Source of the DNA: Thermogemmatispora tikiterensis
GTDB lineage: Bacteria; Chloroflexota; Ktedonobacteria; Ktedonobacterales; Ktedonobacteraceae
Length of the DNA: 64,000 bases
NCBI RefSeq assembly: GCF_003268475.1
Contig: NZ_MCIF01000002.1
Location: forward strand, 1,342,413-1,406,412
Direction of reading: 5' to 3'
Shown: piece after piece, positions 8,935-17,072 of the stretch
Layout of the letters: each line of letters begins with the position of its first letter
Numbering within the stretch: position 1 is the stretch's first letter
Notes under the pieces: model-generated
What the model was told of the DNA's origin: nothing
What the model saw: only the letters and a program-made list of their open reading frames with translations
Databases searched by the model: none
Program-made: the position numbers and the translations under genes

Positions 8935-9951
8935 TCATGTCCTGACCACCTCTATTTCCAGGCAAGCTTCTCGTTCAGACCAACGCGCAGCCGTGCCCAG
9001 CAAGGAGCAGAGATGCAGCATAGTGGCGACAAGCTCCTCACGATCGGAGCCGTGGGCTCTTCGGGCCTGGAAAGCCCGTATCACCGTCGGGTAGAGCCGC
9101 AGGCGCGCGAGCTGAGATCCGACAATCTCAATGCTAAAGATGAAGCCGAGATCGTTGCGCTCGCGCGGATCAACGGCGTAATCATCGACAAAGTCACCAC
9201 AACTATAGAGCACTGGGCGCCCTCGATAGATCTCGACGCCGCGTACGACATGAGGGGAATGGCCATAAACAATATCCGCCCCCGCCTCGATGAGCGCGTG
9301 CGCGAAAGCTCGATGTTCTGCCGGTGGAGTATAGCCCCAGTTGCCCCCCCAGTGCAGGGAAACAATCAGCCAATCAACTTGAGCGCGCACAGTCTTGAGC
9401 GCAGCGCGTAGCTCTGCAGCCCGCGGGTCGCTCATGGTCATCGTCATATACCAGATACCGGGCCGCTCAGGGCCAGCCTCCCAAGCCGGCTCGTTATCGG
9501 TGAGTGCCAGCAGCCCCAGCTTCCGACCTGCTGTTTCCCAGAGAGCAGGCTGCCTGGCCTCTGCGCTATTGCTCCCTGCACCAGCAAAGTGAATGCCAGC
9601 CCGGCGCAGTACAGCAAGCATCTGCAGCAGAGCCTCGTAGCCAAAGTCGAGCGTATGATTATTCGCCAATGAGACTGCCTTGATGTGTGCCTCCTGCAAC
9701 GCCGCCACGTTGCGCGTGTCTGAACGGAAGTGGAAGACCTTTGGCGTGAGCGACCAGGGGCTACCTGTATCAGCGAGAACACACTCCAGATTACAGATAC
9801 ACGCATCCGCCTGTAACAGAAGCGGGAGGGTATCTCCCCAGGGATAGGTCGCTTCAACTTGCTGCAGGACCTGGTTCATCAGGCGTCCGAGCATGACATC
9901 GCCCAGGAACAGAAGACGAAACGGTCTGGCGTCGTTCGATGAAGTTGCCAT
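8935..9951 (-). CDS. CapA family metallophosphatase-like protein
   Basis: The 338-residue protein belongs to the PGA_cap/CapA group of calcineurin-like proteins. Visible motifs are LGDVMLGR (about 14-21), CNLECVLAD, KAVSLANNHTLDFGYEAL (about 90-107), SLHWGGNWGY, YGHSPHVVRGVE and YSCGDFVDDY, which carry the metal-binding Asp/Asn/His residues. Family members are linked to poly-gamma-glutamate or capsule handling, although many have unknown substrates. No obvious signal peptide is seen. GGAGGAGGAAGAC sits directly before the ATG at 9951. It lies 60 nt downstream of an MFS gene on the same strand. No capB/capC ligase genes are present, so a polyglutamate role is not supported here. Confidence 0.8.
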   Translation of the reverse strand: MATSSNDARPFRLLFLGDVMLGRLMNQVLQQVEATYPWGDTLPLLLQADACICNLECVLADTGSPWSLTPKVFHFRSDTRNVAALQEAHIKAVSLANNHTLDFGYEALLQMLAVLRRAGIHFAGAGSNSAEARQPALWETAGRKLGLLALTDNEPAWEAGPERPGIWYMTMTMSDPRAAELRAALKTVRAQVDWLIVSLHWGGNWGYTPPAEHRAFAHALIEAGADIVYGHSPHVVRGVEIYRGRPVLYSCGDFVDDYAVDPRERNDLGFIFSIEIVGSQLARLRLYPTVIRAFQARRAHGSDREELVATMLHLCSLLGTAARWSEREACLEIEVVRT

Positions 9952-10011
9952 GTCTTCCTCCTCCAGTCGCAGCAGAGGGAAAAGAAGAGAGAGGCCAGAC
10001 GGCAGCCCTGA

Positions 10012-11316
10012 TTAGAGATGGGAGCCTGATCCCAAGGTCACCGCCTTGGCCTGATCCTCTTGCAGCATCTGAGACCGAGGTAGATTTTTGCTCTCCTGGC
10101 GCCGAATGATCAGCCCCCCAACGAGGATACAGAGACCATAGCACAGTCCCATCATAAACCAGGGAAAGCGGAAGTTGACCAGGTAAAGAGGGATGAACAG
10201 ATTGCTTCCGACAAAGGCTCCGATCAGACCTATCGTGCTGTAGAGACCCTGAATACGTGCGCGCACGTGATTTCCAGAAAAGGCTGCCAGATGAGCGTCA
10301 ATGGCCGGCTGGACAAAGGCATAAACGATCCCATGCACGGCGAATAACAGCAAGGCCAACAGGGCCTGGCTTAGCATCCCATAGAGGAAGTAGAGCGGTA
10401 CCTGGGCCAGACCAAAGATTAAGATCAATGTGGAACGCCGCCGGCGATCGGCCACTTTCCCCCCAAGCGGAGAGCAAATCGTGTTCGGCACCGCCCAGGC
10501 GGTGTATGTTAGGCCGATCAGGGCCACGGAAGCCTGCAAGTGATCATGCATCCAGACAGGCGTCAGGGTGAGATCAAAGCCTAAATAGAGATAGTCTCCA
10601 AAGGCAATTAGATAGGAAGCGAGCAGCGGCCAGGCAAATAACTCCTTGAAGACACTACCGAGGGCAGGCTGCTTTGCATTGCGGGAGCGAGCCTGGGGTT
10701 CGTTCCGAATGAGCAGCACAACAAGAACGATACCTACCAGCCGGATGACAATCGCCCCTATAAAAGCCCAGCTGTAGCCCAGGGAGGCTATCAATCCCCC
10801 AAGCGCCGGCCCAAGTAGAAAACTGGCATTGAAAAAGGCGTTAAAGACTCCAAATGCTTCACCTTGCTGCTCAACAGGCACGGCATCAATGAGTAACGCC
10901 CGCGCCGCCGGCAGCAGGGAGGCCGCTGCGATTCCTTCCAGGAAGCGCAGGACGATAAAGAGGACCGGATCGGAGACGGGGAGATAGAGCGCGGAGAGTA
11001 ATGCTTGCGCCGCCATGCCGATGAGGATCACCTGCTTGCGTCCCCAGCGATCGGCTAGCCAGCCTAACGGGTAGCCGAAGAGAAAGTCAGAGACCAGGTA
11101 GGCTGAGGCCATCGCTCCAATGATCGGTAATGAGGCTCCGTGCTCCTGGGCGTAAAGAACGCGCACAGGGTTGATCATTGCTGTTCCTATATAGGCCCCA
11201 AGCACAGAAAAGGAGATGGCGAGCAGAGTTCGGTTGCGGAAGCCAGAACTGTCGAGAACTGACTTGATAAGATGCTGAAGGACTGATGTTCGCTGATATC
11301 GTTTATTTGCAGTCAT
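10012..11316 (-). CDS. MFS transporter
   Basis: The protein is about 434 residues with twelve predicted hydrophobic segments. The loop between TM2 and TM3 reads GYPLGWLADRWGRKQVILIG, the A-motif of the major facilitator superfamily, and a weaker copy, PLGGKVADRRRRSTLIL, follows TM8. The character is that of a drug/metabolite exporter. I prefer the ATG at 11316 (MTANKRYQ) to a TTG at 11355, although neither has a strong ribosome site. It lies upstream of the CapA-like gene and is probably co-transcribed with it. The substrate cannot be read from sequence. Confidence 0.8.
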   Translation of the reverse strand: MTANKRYQRTSVLQHLIKSVLDSSGFRNRTLLAISFSVLGAYIGTAMINPVRVLYAQEHGASLPIIGAMASAYLVSDFLFGYPLGWLADRWGRKQVILIGMAAQALLSALYLPVSDPVLFIVLRFLEGIAAASLLPAARALLIDAVPVEQQGEAFGVFNAFFNASFLLGPALGGLIASLGYSWAFIGAIVIRLVGIVLVVLLIRNEPQARSRNAKQPALGSVFKELFAWPLLASYLIAFGDYLYLGFDLTLTPVWMHDHLQASVALIGLTYTAWAVPNTICSPLGGKVADRRRRSTLILIFGLAQVPLYFLYGMLSQALLALLLFAVHGIVYAFVQPAIDAHLAAFSGNHVRARIQGLYSTIGLIGAFVGSNLFIPLYLVNFRFPWFMMGLCYGLCILVGGLIIRRQESKNLPRSQMLQEDQAKAVTLGSGSHL

Positions 11317-11802
11317 AGGTGTAATAGCGGTAGACCCTCTTCCTGCGCTCTCCAATAGCGCAGCGCAAGAGCCAGTATTGTATTTTATCCTGCGCTCCTG
11401 CTCAAAAGCAAGAGAGAACAGAGAAAGGTCCGTTCGCTTGCTTACTTGCTATACCAGCCACTCCCTCACTACGCCACCACTCCCTCACGGCTCTGATCTG
11501 TCCCTGCTCCTGCTACTTCATCGCTGCCGACTGATTGCCCGTGCGTATCGTGCAATGACCTATTCCTGATACTACGCGCTACGCCAGAAGTGCCTTTCCT
11601 CTTGACGCCAATGTTAGGTCATGCTAATATCTGAGTTGCCTACTCTGATTTGGGATCGTTGCTTGCACTGCCGCAAGGGAAGAGCGCTTTTCCTCCCAGG
11701 TGGTTGGTAGCTGGTGGAGGCAGACCTCCCCTCTCCCACTACAAGGCGGCTCCCAGGTAGCTCTCTCTTGTAATCTTCTATTTCAGGCAAAGGACGAGAT
11801 AG
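11317..11802. other. Intergenic region with long leader of the GCS-like gene
   Basis: This region of nearly 490 bases between divergent genes holds the promoter at 11602-11630 and a leader of about 165 nt before the GCS2-like start. The leader has several short GC-rich inverted repeats, but I could not match it to a known riboswitch or T-box. No gene is seen in 11317-11600. Confidence 0.4.
11602..11630 (+). promoter_or_regulatory. Sigma-70-type promoter for the GCS-like gene
   Basis: TTGACG (11602-11607) and TAATAT (11625-11630) are separated by exactly 17 bases. It points to the gene starting at 11803. Confidence 0.6.
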
Positions 11803-12957
11803 ATGAGCAATTTCTGCTTTGGTATTGAACACGAGGTGGCTTTTCTTGACCACAATGGACGCTTTGTGGATTTCGTTTCGACTCCCTATAGCCTGCTTCA
11901 GGCCGTGATTGAAGAGCTGCCACTCTATCCCGGCGATGAACAGCAGCTGCGTATCGGCGATGCCGGTATCCGTCTCAAGCGCTGGTACCTTGAAGCTCTG
12001 GAGCGTCTCAGCCCTGAAGGCGAGTGGCTGACCTGCCTTCCAAAGGGAATAGAAATTAGGACGACCATTCATCATGACATCCAGAGTACTATTGACGAGT
12101 TGCAGGAGAGTTTTGCTCTGCTTTGCCAGGTAGCTGCTCGCCACGGCTTCACTCCGGTCCTGACGAGCTATAACCCCTATCAAACCTGCCTCATTCTTGA
12201 TCCTCCGCTCAATGCTTATGAATGGCGCCTGCTGGATCGCTCGCCAGAAGATCGCACCGCCCTGAGCACCTTTCTGACCTATGGTCCCGATCTCAGCCTG
12301 TCTTGCCCGAGCTGGCCGACAGAGCTGCTGATCGACCGGGGGCGTAAATTAACCTATTACAGTCCCTATATCGTGCCTTTCAGCTTCAGTTCGCCTTTTT
12401 ACGAGGGCAAGCTCTGGGAAGGACTCTCTGTGCGTACATTTCTGCGTACTGGCCAACGTCCAGCAGTGCTGGTCTTCATCGCGGATGAGACCAAGTTGCT
12501 CTATAGCAGCCCTTCGCTGACGAAGCTGGCGCGTATTCCGGCAGAGATAGGGCGGCTGGAATTCAAAGCCTGTGATAGCTGCGCGGATTTCTCGCTCTAT
12601 GCCGCCCTGCTGGCTCTCCTCAAGGGCCTGACACTCGATGATACCCTGCCCGGACGAGCCACCGTGCCCGATGCCAACCTTCATCAGCGCGCGGCTCTGC
12701 GCGGTTTTGCGGACGAGACAATTCTCGAGGGGGCACAGCAGATCCTGACTGCTGCTGCACAAGCCTTAAGCCAGGATGAGAGCTGCTCATTGCTGGAACC
12801 GCTTTTCGCGCTTCTGGAGCAGCGTCAGACACCTGCCCAGCAGATGATCGAGCACTTCCGCCAGACAGGTAGCTTGCAGGAGGCGCTGCGCTTCCCCTAT
12901 CTGGTCTCACAGGGAATGGCCTGCGAAACCAGGCAGGGAAGCGTAGCAACATCATGA
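11803..12957 (+). CDS. Glutamate-cysteine ligase family 2 (GCS2)-like carboxylate-amine ligase
   Basis: The 384-residue protein opens with FGIEHEVAFLD, the GIExE-type motif of the GCS2/YbdK/EgtA family. It continues with KGIEIRTTIHHD (about 82-93) and LEFKACDSCADFSLYAALLALLKGL, equivalent to the RIEIRxxDxxxD region that holds metal/ATP-binding residues. Family members make gamma-glutamyl amides such as gamma-glutamylcysteine, the first step to glutathione or ergothioneine, but YbdK-like members have unclear substrates. No glutathione synthetase or ergothioneine genes lie nearby, so the product is unknown. A possible ribosome site, AAAGGACGAG, precedes the ATG. It is convergent with the hydrolase gene at 12989. 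Confidence 0.7.
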   Translation: MSNFCFGIEHEVAFLDHNGRFVDFVSTPYSLLQAVIEELPLYPGDEQQLRIGDAGIRLKRWYLEALERLSPEGEWLTCLPKGIEIRTTIHHDIQSTIDELQESFALLCQVAARHGFTPVLTSYNPYQTCLILDPPLNAYEWRLLDRSPEDRTALSTFLTYGPDLSLSCPSWPTELLIDRGRKLTYYSPYIVPFSFSSPFYEGKLWEGLSVRTFLRTGQRPAVLVFIADETKLLYSSPSLTKLARIPAEIGRLEFKACDSCADFSLYAALLALLKGLTLDDTLPGRATVPDANLHQRAALRGFADETILEGAQQILTAAAQALSQDESCSLLEPLFALLEQRQTPAQQMIEHFRQTGSLQEALRFPYLVSQGMACETRQGSVATS

Positions 12958-12988
12958 GGTCTTCTGAGTGAGGTGGGCCTAGGTACGA

Positions 12989-13759
12989 CTAACGGCTATG
13001 GCTATGGGCGGCAATGAAGTCGCGGACGCGCTGCCAGGCATCGGCACAGGCTTCGGCATACTCGCTGTAGCGACGGTCAAAGAAACTATGGGGCGCCCCT
13101 TCATAGATGTGAATCTGGTGCTCAAGGCCGCGTTGGCGTAGTTTTTCCTCTAGCTCGTGCACCTGGCTGACAGGAATGCCTTGATCCGCGCCTCCAAAGA
13201 GGCCGAGCAGCGGATAAACCAGTTGATCGGCATGCTCCAGAGCCGTGCCATTACCCGCAATGGGGCGGCTCAGCCCTGCATAAAAGGCTATCAGGCCGGC
13301 AAAGCCGAAGGAGCGATCGCTGCCCGAGAGGATGGTTAAACTGCCACCCATGCAGAAGCCAACGGGGAAGGTCGCTCCCTCGGCGCTGGCGTGGCTGCGC
13401 AGGTAGTCGAGAGCCGCCCTCACATCCAGAAAGAAATTCTCTAGCTTGAGCTGCTGGACATGGGGCCAGAACTCAAAAGAATCGTCGCGCGCTGTTAATC
13501 CGGCAGTCCTACCAAAATAGTCGAGCGCGATGGCGGCGATGCCAATGTCGGCAAAGCGCAGCGCTAGCTCTTTGTAGAATTGATGCAAGCCACGGACGTC
13601 AGGATAGATGATCACCTGTGCGCCCGTGGGGGCCGCAGGACGGGCAAAGTAGGCCGCAAAGCGGTTGCCATCCGCAGCAGTGAGAACCAGGTCTTCTCCT
13701 TGAGCTTGCCCATCTGCCCCATCTGGCACGGGTGGACGAGCATTGTCATCGTAGCACAT
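12989..13759 (-). CDS. Dienelactone hydrolase family protein
   Basis: This 256-residue alpha/beta hydrolase has the nucleophile elbow GFCMGG (about 133-138), a cysteine as in true dienelactone hydrolases. A downstream Asp in LFGGADQGIPV (about 190-200) and His in GAPHSFFDRRY (about 224-234) complete a Cys-Asp-His triad. The N-terminus is cytosolic, with no signal peptide. The family hydrolyses dienelactones in chloroaromatic breakdown, but many homologues act on other esters. No aromatic pathway genes are nearby, so the substrate is open. It lies 128 nt downstream of an MFS gene on the same strand. Confidence 0.8.
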   Translation of the reverse strand: MCYDDNARPPVPDGADGQAQGEDLVLTAADGNRFAAYFARPAAPTGAQVIIYPDVRGLHQFYKELALRFADIGIAAIALDYFGRTAGLTARDDSFEFWPHVQQLKLENFFLDVRAALDYLRSHASAEGATFPVGFCMGGSLTILSGSDRSFGFAGLIAFYAGLSRPIAGNGTALEHADQLVYPLLGLFGGADQGIPVSQVHELEEKLRQRGLEHQIHIYEGAPHSFFDRRYSEYAEACADAWQRVRDFIAAHSHSR

Positions 13760-13887
13760 GGCTTGAGTAGCCTCCCTCGCTAATCTCTGTTTCCTTGTCT
13801 TTCCTCATGATAGCGCATCAGGCAAGGATTGCAACAGGCCCCGGCCCCAGCGAGGCAATGGAGGACGATAGCCCTTCCGCCAACGAT

Positions 13888-15243
13888 CTAGGAGGCGGTT
13901 GGTGGGCTCGGTTGCTCCTGGCTGACACCACCCCCAACCAGACCGATCTGGCTCTGCTCGGCAGCGAGAAGGGCCACTTGATCTGGTCGGCGCTCGGGCA
14001 GCAAAGCCCCCAGAATGATTAGCAATAGACAGGCAATGAGGATGGGAAGAAAAGCAAGAGCCGGCAACCCGAGGTGATCCCAGAGGGCCCCGCCAATGAG
14101 TGGACCAATGAAGGCCACTGCATAGGTGAGCGAGAGGGTCATGCCGGTCAGACGAGCGACTTCATTGGGCGAGGCCAGCAAAGCGGGCAATGCTACTCCA
14201 AGGGTGAAAACGAGGGCGGAGCCAGCGCCAATGAGAGCCGCCCAGATAACTTCCAGCCCGGCAGGTGAGAGGAGCCAGCCAATGAGGGAGATGGCACAAA
14301 CGATGCCTGCCCCAATAAAGGGCCAGCGCCTTCCCGCCAATTGCTGGGCGAAAAGAGTAACCGCCAGACTCGATGGGAGCTGAGCGGTGTTGAGAACGCC
14401 CAGCACCAGGGGCGTGACGGCTGCTCGCTGTAGGGCCGCGTTATAGGGGGCAATCCAGGCATTCATGCCGAAATAGATAAGGCTTCCTCCGCCCAGCAAG
14501 ATGCCCAGGTGCCAGGCGTTAACACGTCGCCCTTGCCTTGCCTTTCCAAGATGAGCCTCCGCTCCCTGGGCGGGTTGCTGCGTTATCGCCGGCTGGGGTG
14601 CTGGCGCGGCTGGTGGCAGCTCTCGATGCTGTCTGTCCGATGTGCGTGGCGCGAACACCAGCCAGCCCAGTAGCAGGACAAGCGCTGGCATTCCCCAAAA
14701 AATAAAGGTGGCTCGCCAGTTGCCAGGACCAAAGAAGCGCTGCATCAGAGGCACGGTTAGTCCAGCAGCCAGCGCTTCGCCGATGATGAGGCCGTCGCTG
14801 AAAAGGGCCGTTACCAGGCCCACGGAGCGCGGGAACCAGTGGCGCGCCAGAGGCGGGACGGCTGTCTGAGCAAGCACTATGCCAAGACAGAGCAGCAGGG
14901 TAAAGCAAAAGAGCGTCACCGCCGACGGCCACAAGGCCCGCAGGATCGCCCCTATACCAAGCAGAAGCAGACCAAGGGCAACGCAGGTCCGCTCTCCAAG
15001 GCGCTCGACAACCAGGCCAAGTGACCAGGCGCTTGCGCCAAGAGTCAGCGGCGGGAGCGCCGTCAACAGGCCAACTTCGAAATAAGAGAGCGCCAGATCA
15101 TGCTGCACCAGTGGTAGCACTGGCGGGACTCCGAGGATGATGGATCGAAGATTCAGCCCAACCAGGGTCAACAGGCCGCAACAGAGAATCATACGCCAGT
15201 TGGAGATGGGACGGACCTCTGCATCAGCTACTACCTGTTTCAA
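13888..15243 (-). CDS. MFS transporter, CynX/NimT-like
   Basis: The 451-residue protein has twelve hydrophobic segments in two halves separated by a polar, proline/alanine-rich loop (about 215-250). The start of TM1 (GLTLVGLNLRSIILGVPPVLP) resembles the CynX/NimT (cyanate/2-nitroimidazole) MFS branch, where an NLR motif near the N-terminus is typical. The start is a TTG at 15243 with GGAG 7 nt upstream. The C-terminal tail is glycine/proline-rich. The substrate is unknown. Confidence 0.75.
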   Translation of the reverse strand: MKQVVADAEVRPISNWRMILCCGLLTLVGLNLRSIILGVPPVLPLVQHDLALSYFEVGLLTALPPLTLGASAWSLGLVVERLGERTCVALGLLLLGIGAILRALWPSAVTLFCFTLLLCLGIVLAQTAVPPLARHWFPRSVGLVTALFSDGLIIGEALAAGLTVPLMQRFFGPGNWRATFIFWGMPALVLLLGWLVFAPRTSDRQHRELPPAAPAPQPAITQQPAQGAEAHLGKARQGRRVNAWHLGILLGGGSLIYFGMNAWIAPYNAALQRAAVTPLVLGVLNTAQLPSSLAVTLFAQQLAGRRWPFIGAGIVCAISLIGWLLSPAGLEVIWAALIGAGSALVFTLGVALPALLASPNEVARLTGMTLSLTYAVAFIGPLIGGALWDHLGLPALAFLPILIACLLLIILGALLPERRPDQVALLAAEQSQIGLVGGGVSQEQPSPPTAS

Positions 15244-15372
15244 TGCTCTGCTCCAGAGATGAGGTTTGAGAGGAAAGGAAGATAACGCTTGTTTCCATCG
15301 TGGGCGGCTGCCCTTTCATTATAGGCCGCCAGCCATCCACACCGCAAATCTTCCCCCGCTTCTTGCAAGCTA

Positions 15373-15381
15373 TGGTATAAT
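15373..15381 (+). promoter_or_regulatory. Extended -10 promoter ahead of the fluoride riboswitch
   Basis: TGGTATAAT is a perfect -10 hexamer with the extended TGn element. No good -35 is visible 17 nt upstream. The predicted transcript would start about 40 nt before the aptamer. Confidence 0.55.
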
Positions 15382-15428
15382 TACTAAAGCAGTTGAGAGA
15401 ACAAGCAGCTGCATGCAAAGTATGAGAA

Positions 15429-15518
15429 AGGCGATGGAGTCCGCCGCGCCACCTGACTTGCGCTGAGCGAGGAAAGTGGCGAAACCGCAGATGACAACCA
15501 GCGCTGCTGATGGCTCCT
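15429..15518 (+). promoter_or_regulatory. Fluoride riboswitch (crcB motif)
   Basis: GGCGATGGAGTCCGCC (15430-15445) forms a GGCG/CGCC stem closing a loop that contains GGAGTC (15436-15441). That loop can pair with GGCTCC (15512-15517) to make the pseudoknot that defines this class. The 3' side reads CTGATGGCTCCT, matching the conserved crcB-motif end. Between them a CGCCAC/GTGGCG stem and a conserved-looking AACCGC are seen; this middle part is longer than in the shortest known examples. The aptamer's 3' pseudoknot strand is also the foot of the terminator at 15513-15554, so fluoride binding should block termination and switch on the antiporter. Family knowledge: fluoride riboswitches control crcB/Fluc, CLC-F and some cation:proton antiporter genes. 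Confidence 0.88.
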
Positions 15519-15554
15519 GATTTACGCCTGGAGGCGCAAATCAGGGGCTTTTTT
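15513..15554 (+). terminator. Intrinsic terminator forming the riboswitch expression platform
   Basis: The arm from 15513 to 15528 pairs with the arm from 15533 to 15548 (15 of 16 positions, including one G-U, with one A-C mismatch). The loop is 4 nt and a run of six T follows (15549-15554). Its 5' arm includes the GCTCC strand needed for the aptamer pseudoknot, so the two structures exclude each other. Confidence 0.9.
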
Positions 15555-15667
15555 GTCTCTCCCATCAGAGAGGCCTCTCCCCCATTCTCTTCTTCCTCTG
15601 TCTGCGTCTCCCAGGCTCTCTCTGTTTGCCAGCAATCACTGGTTCTGTGCCAATCAGGAGGAGAAGA

Positions 15668-16855
15668 GTGTCGGAAAACCTGTGGTTCATCGCAGCGATC
15701 TGGATGGCGCTGGCTCTCTTAGCCAGCTTGATCTCGATTCGCACGGGCCTCGCTGTTGCCCTGGTGGAAATCGTTCTGGGGGTCATCGGCGGCAATAGCC
15801 ATCTGCTCTACTCGACGGCCTGGAGCGACTTTCTGGCAAGCCTCGGTTCGGTCTTGCTGACCTTCCTGGCAGGAGCGGAAATCGAGCCGGCGGTTTTTCG
15901 TCGCCATCTCTGGCCCAGTCTGCTTATCGGCTGCACCTCGTTTGTGGTACCCTTCGCCGGGGCTTTCGCCTTCACGTTGTTGATCAGCCACTGGAGCTGG
16001 CGAGCCTCAGAGCTGGCCGGGATAGCTCTTTCAACTACGTCTGTAGCCGTGGTGTACGCGGTGATGGTCGAGACGGGCCTCAATCGACGCGAGATTGGCA
16101 AGCTCATTCTGGCAGCCTGTTTTGTGACTGACCTGGGAACAGTGCTGGCCTTGGGACTGCTCTTCGCCGGCTTCTCGCTCTGGATGCTGGCCTTCGTTTC
16201 AGTCACTGCCCTCGTCCTCTGGAGCCTGCCAGCATTTGCCGGTTGGAGTTTTCACCACCTGGGAGGAAGAGTGAGTGAGTTCGAGGTAAAGCTCTTGCTG
16301 CTCGTGCTCTTCGCTCTTGGCGGTCTGGCCAGTTTGGCCGGGAGCGAGGCGGTCTTGCCCGCCTATCTCATCGGGTTGGTAATGGCTGGCTTCTTTGAGC
16401 GCGAGCGCGCCCTGATGCAGCGGCTGCGCTCAATAGCCTTTGCCCTCCTGACGCCCTTTTTCTTCTTGAAAGCCGGTATGTACATCTCGCTATCAGCACT
16501 GATAAGCGGCGCCTTCCTGATTCTTTGCCTCTTCTGCGTGAAGCTTGGCACGAAGTTCGCCGGTGTATGGCCTCTGGCCCAGGTCTTCAGGCTCCAGGCG
16601 CGCGAGGGAACCTACACAACGCTGCTCATGTCCACTGGTCTGACTTTTGGGAGCATCGCGGCTCTCTATGGCTTAACCCATCAGATTATCGGGCAGGAAC
16701 AGTATACGGTGCTGGTGACCGTGGTTGTGCTCTCGGCTTTCGTACCGACGCTCATCGCTCAGACCTGGTTCCTGCCACGGCATGAGGCTCTGCCCGCAAC
16801 AGAGGATGACCCGCAGATAGAGCTGGTCGAGGCTGAGCATGAGACCCGTGGCTGA
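15668..16855 (+). CDS. CPA2 family cation:proton antiporter, fluoride-riboswitch controlled
   Basis: The 395-residue protein has about twelve hydrophobic segments of the Na+/H+ exchanger (PF00999) type. The family-typical region with a Thr-Asp pair is visible as AACFVTDLGTVLALGL (about 156-171), and FFFLKAGMYISLSAL fits the core membrane helix before the last bundle. The GTG start at 15668 follows AGGAGG (15656-15661) by 6 nt. A longer reading from 15626 would bury that site. The transcript begins with a fluoride riboswitch and terminator, so the gene is probably expressed when fluoride rises. Whether it moves fluoride, protons/sodium to offset fluoride stress, or both cannot be told from sequence. 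No crcB or CLC-F gene is in the window. Confidence 0.85.
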   Translation: MSENLWFIAAIWMALALLASLISIRTGLAVALVEIVLGVIGGNSHLLYSTAWSDFLASLGSVLLTFLAGAEIEPAVFRRHLWPSLLIGCTSFVVPFAGAFAFTLLISHWSWRASELAGIALSTTSVAVVYAVMVETGLNRREIGKLILAACFVTDLGTVLALGLLFAGFSLWMLAFVSVTALVLWSLPAFAGWSFHHLGGRVSEFEVKLLLLVLFALGGLASLAGSEAVLPAYLIGLVMAGFFERERALMQRLRSIAFALLTPFFFLKAGMYISLSALISGAFLILCLFCVKLGTKFAGVWPLAQVFRLQAREGTYTTLLMSTGLTFGSIAALYGLTHQIIGQEQYTVLVTVVVLSAFVPTLIAQTWFLPRHEALPATEDDPQIELVEAEHETRG

Positions 16856-17072
16856 AGATCAGACAGGAGGCCACCAGGATCAGAAGAGAGACAAGGACTC
16901 TTTCTCCCTCTTCCTGTGTGGGTGTATGAACGCATAGAATAAGGAGCGGCGGCATGGCGGTGGTCACTCTACCCAACTACCGCTGTGCCCCGAGCCAGAA
17001 GACCTCGCTTCGACAACGAGCGGTTGTTCCCGCCTCGTGAACCGGCGAGGAGAAAGGGGAGAAAGGCTGATT

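Noticed and set aside
8935..9951. CapA as part of poly-gamma-glutamate synthesis
   Set aside because: No capB, capC or pgs genes are present and the family is often found in other settings.
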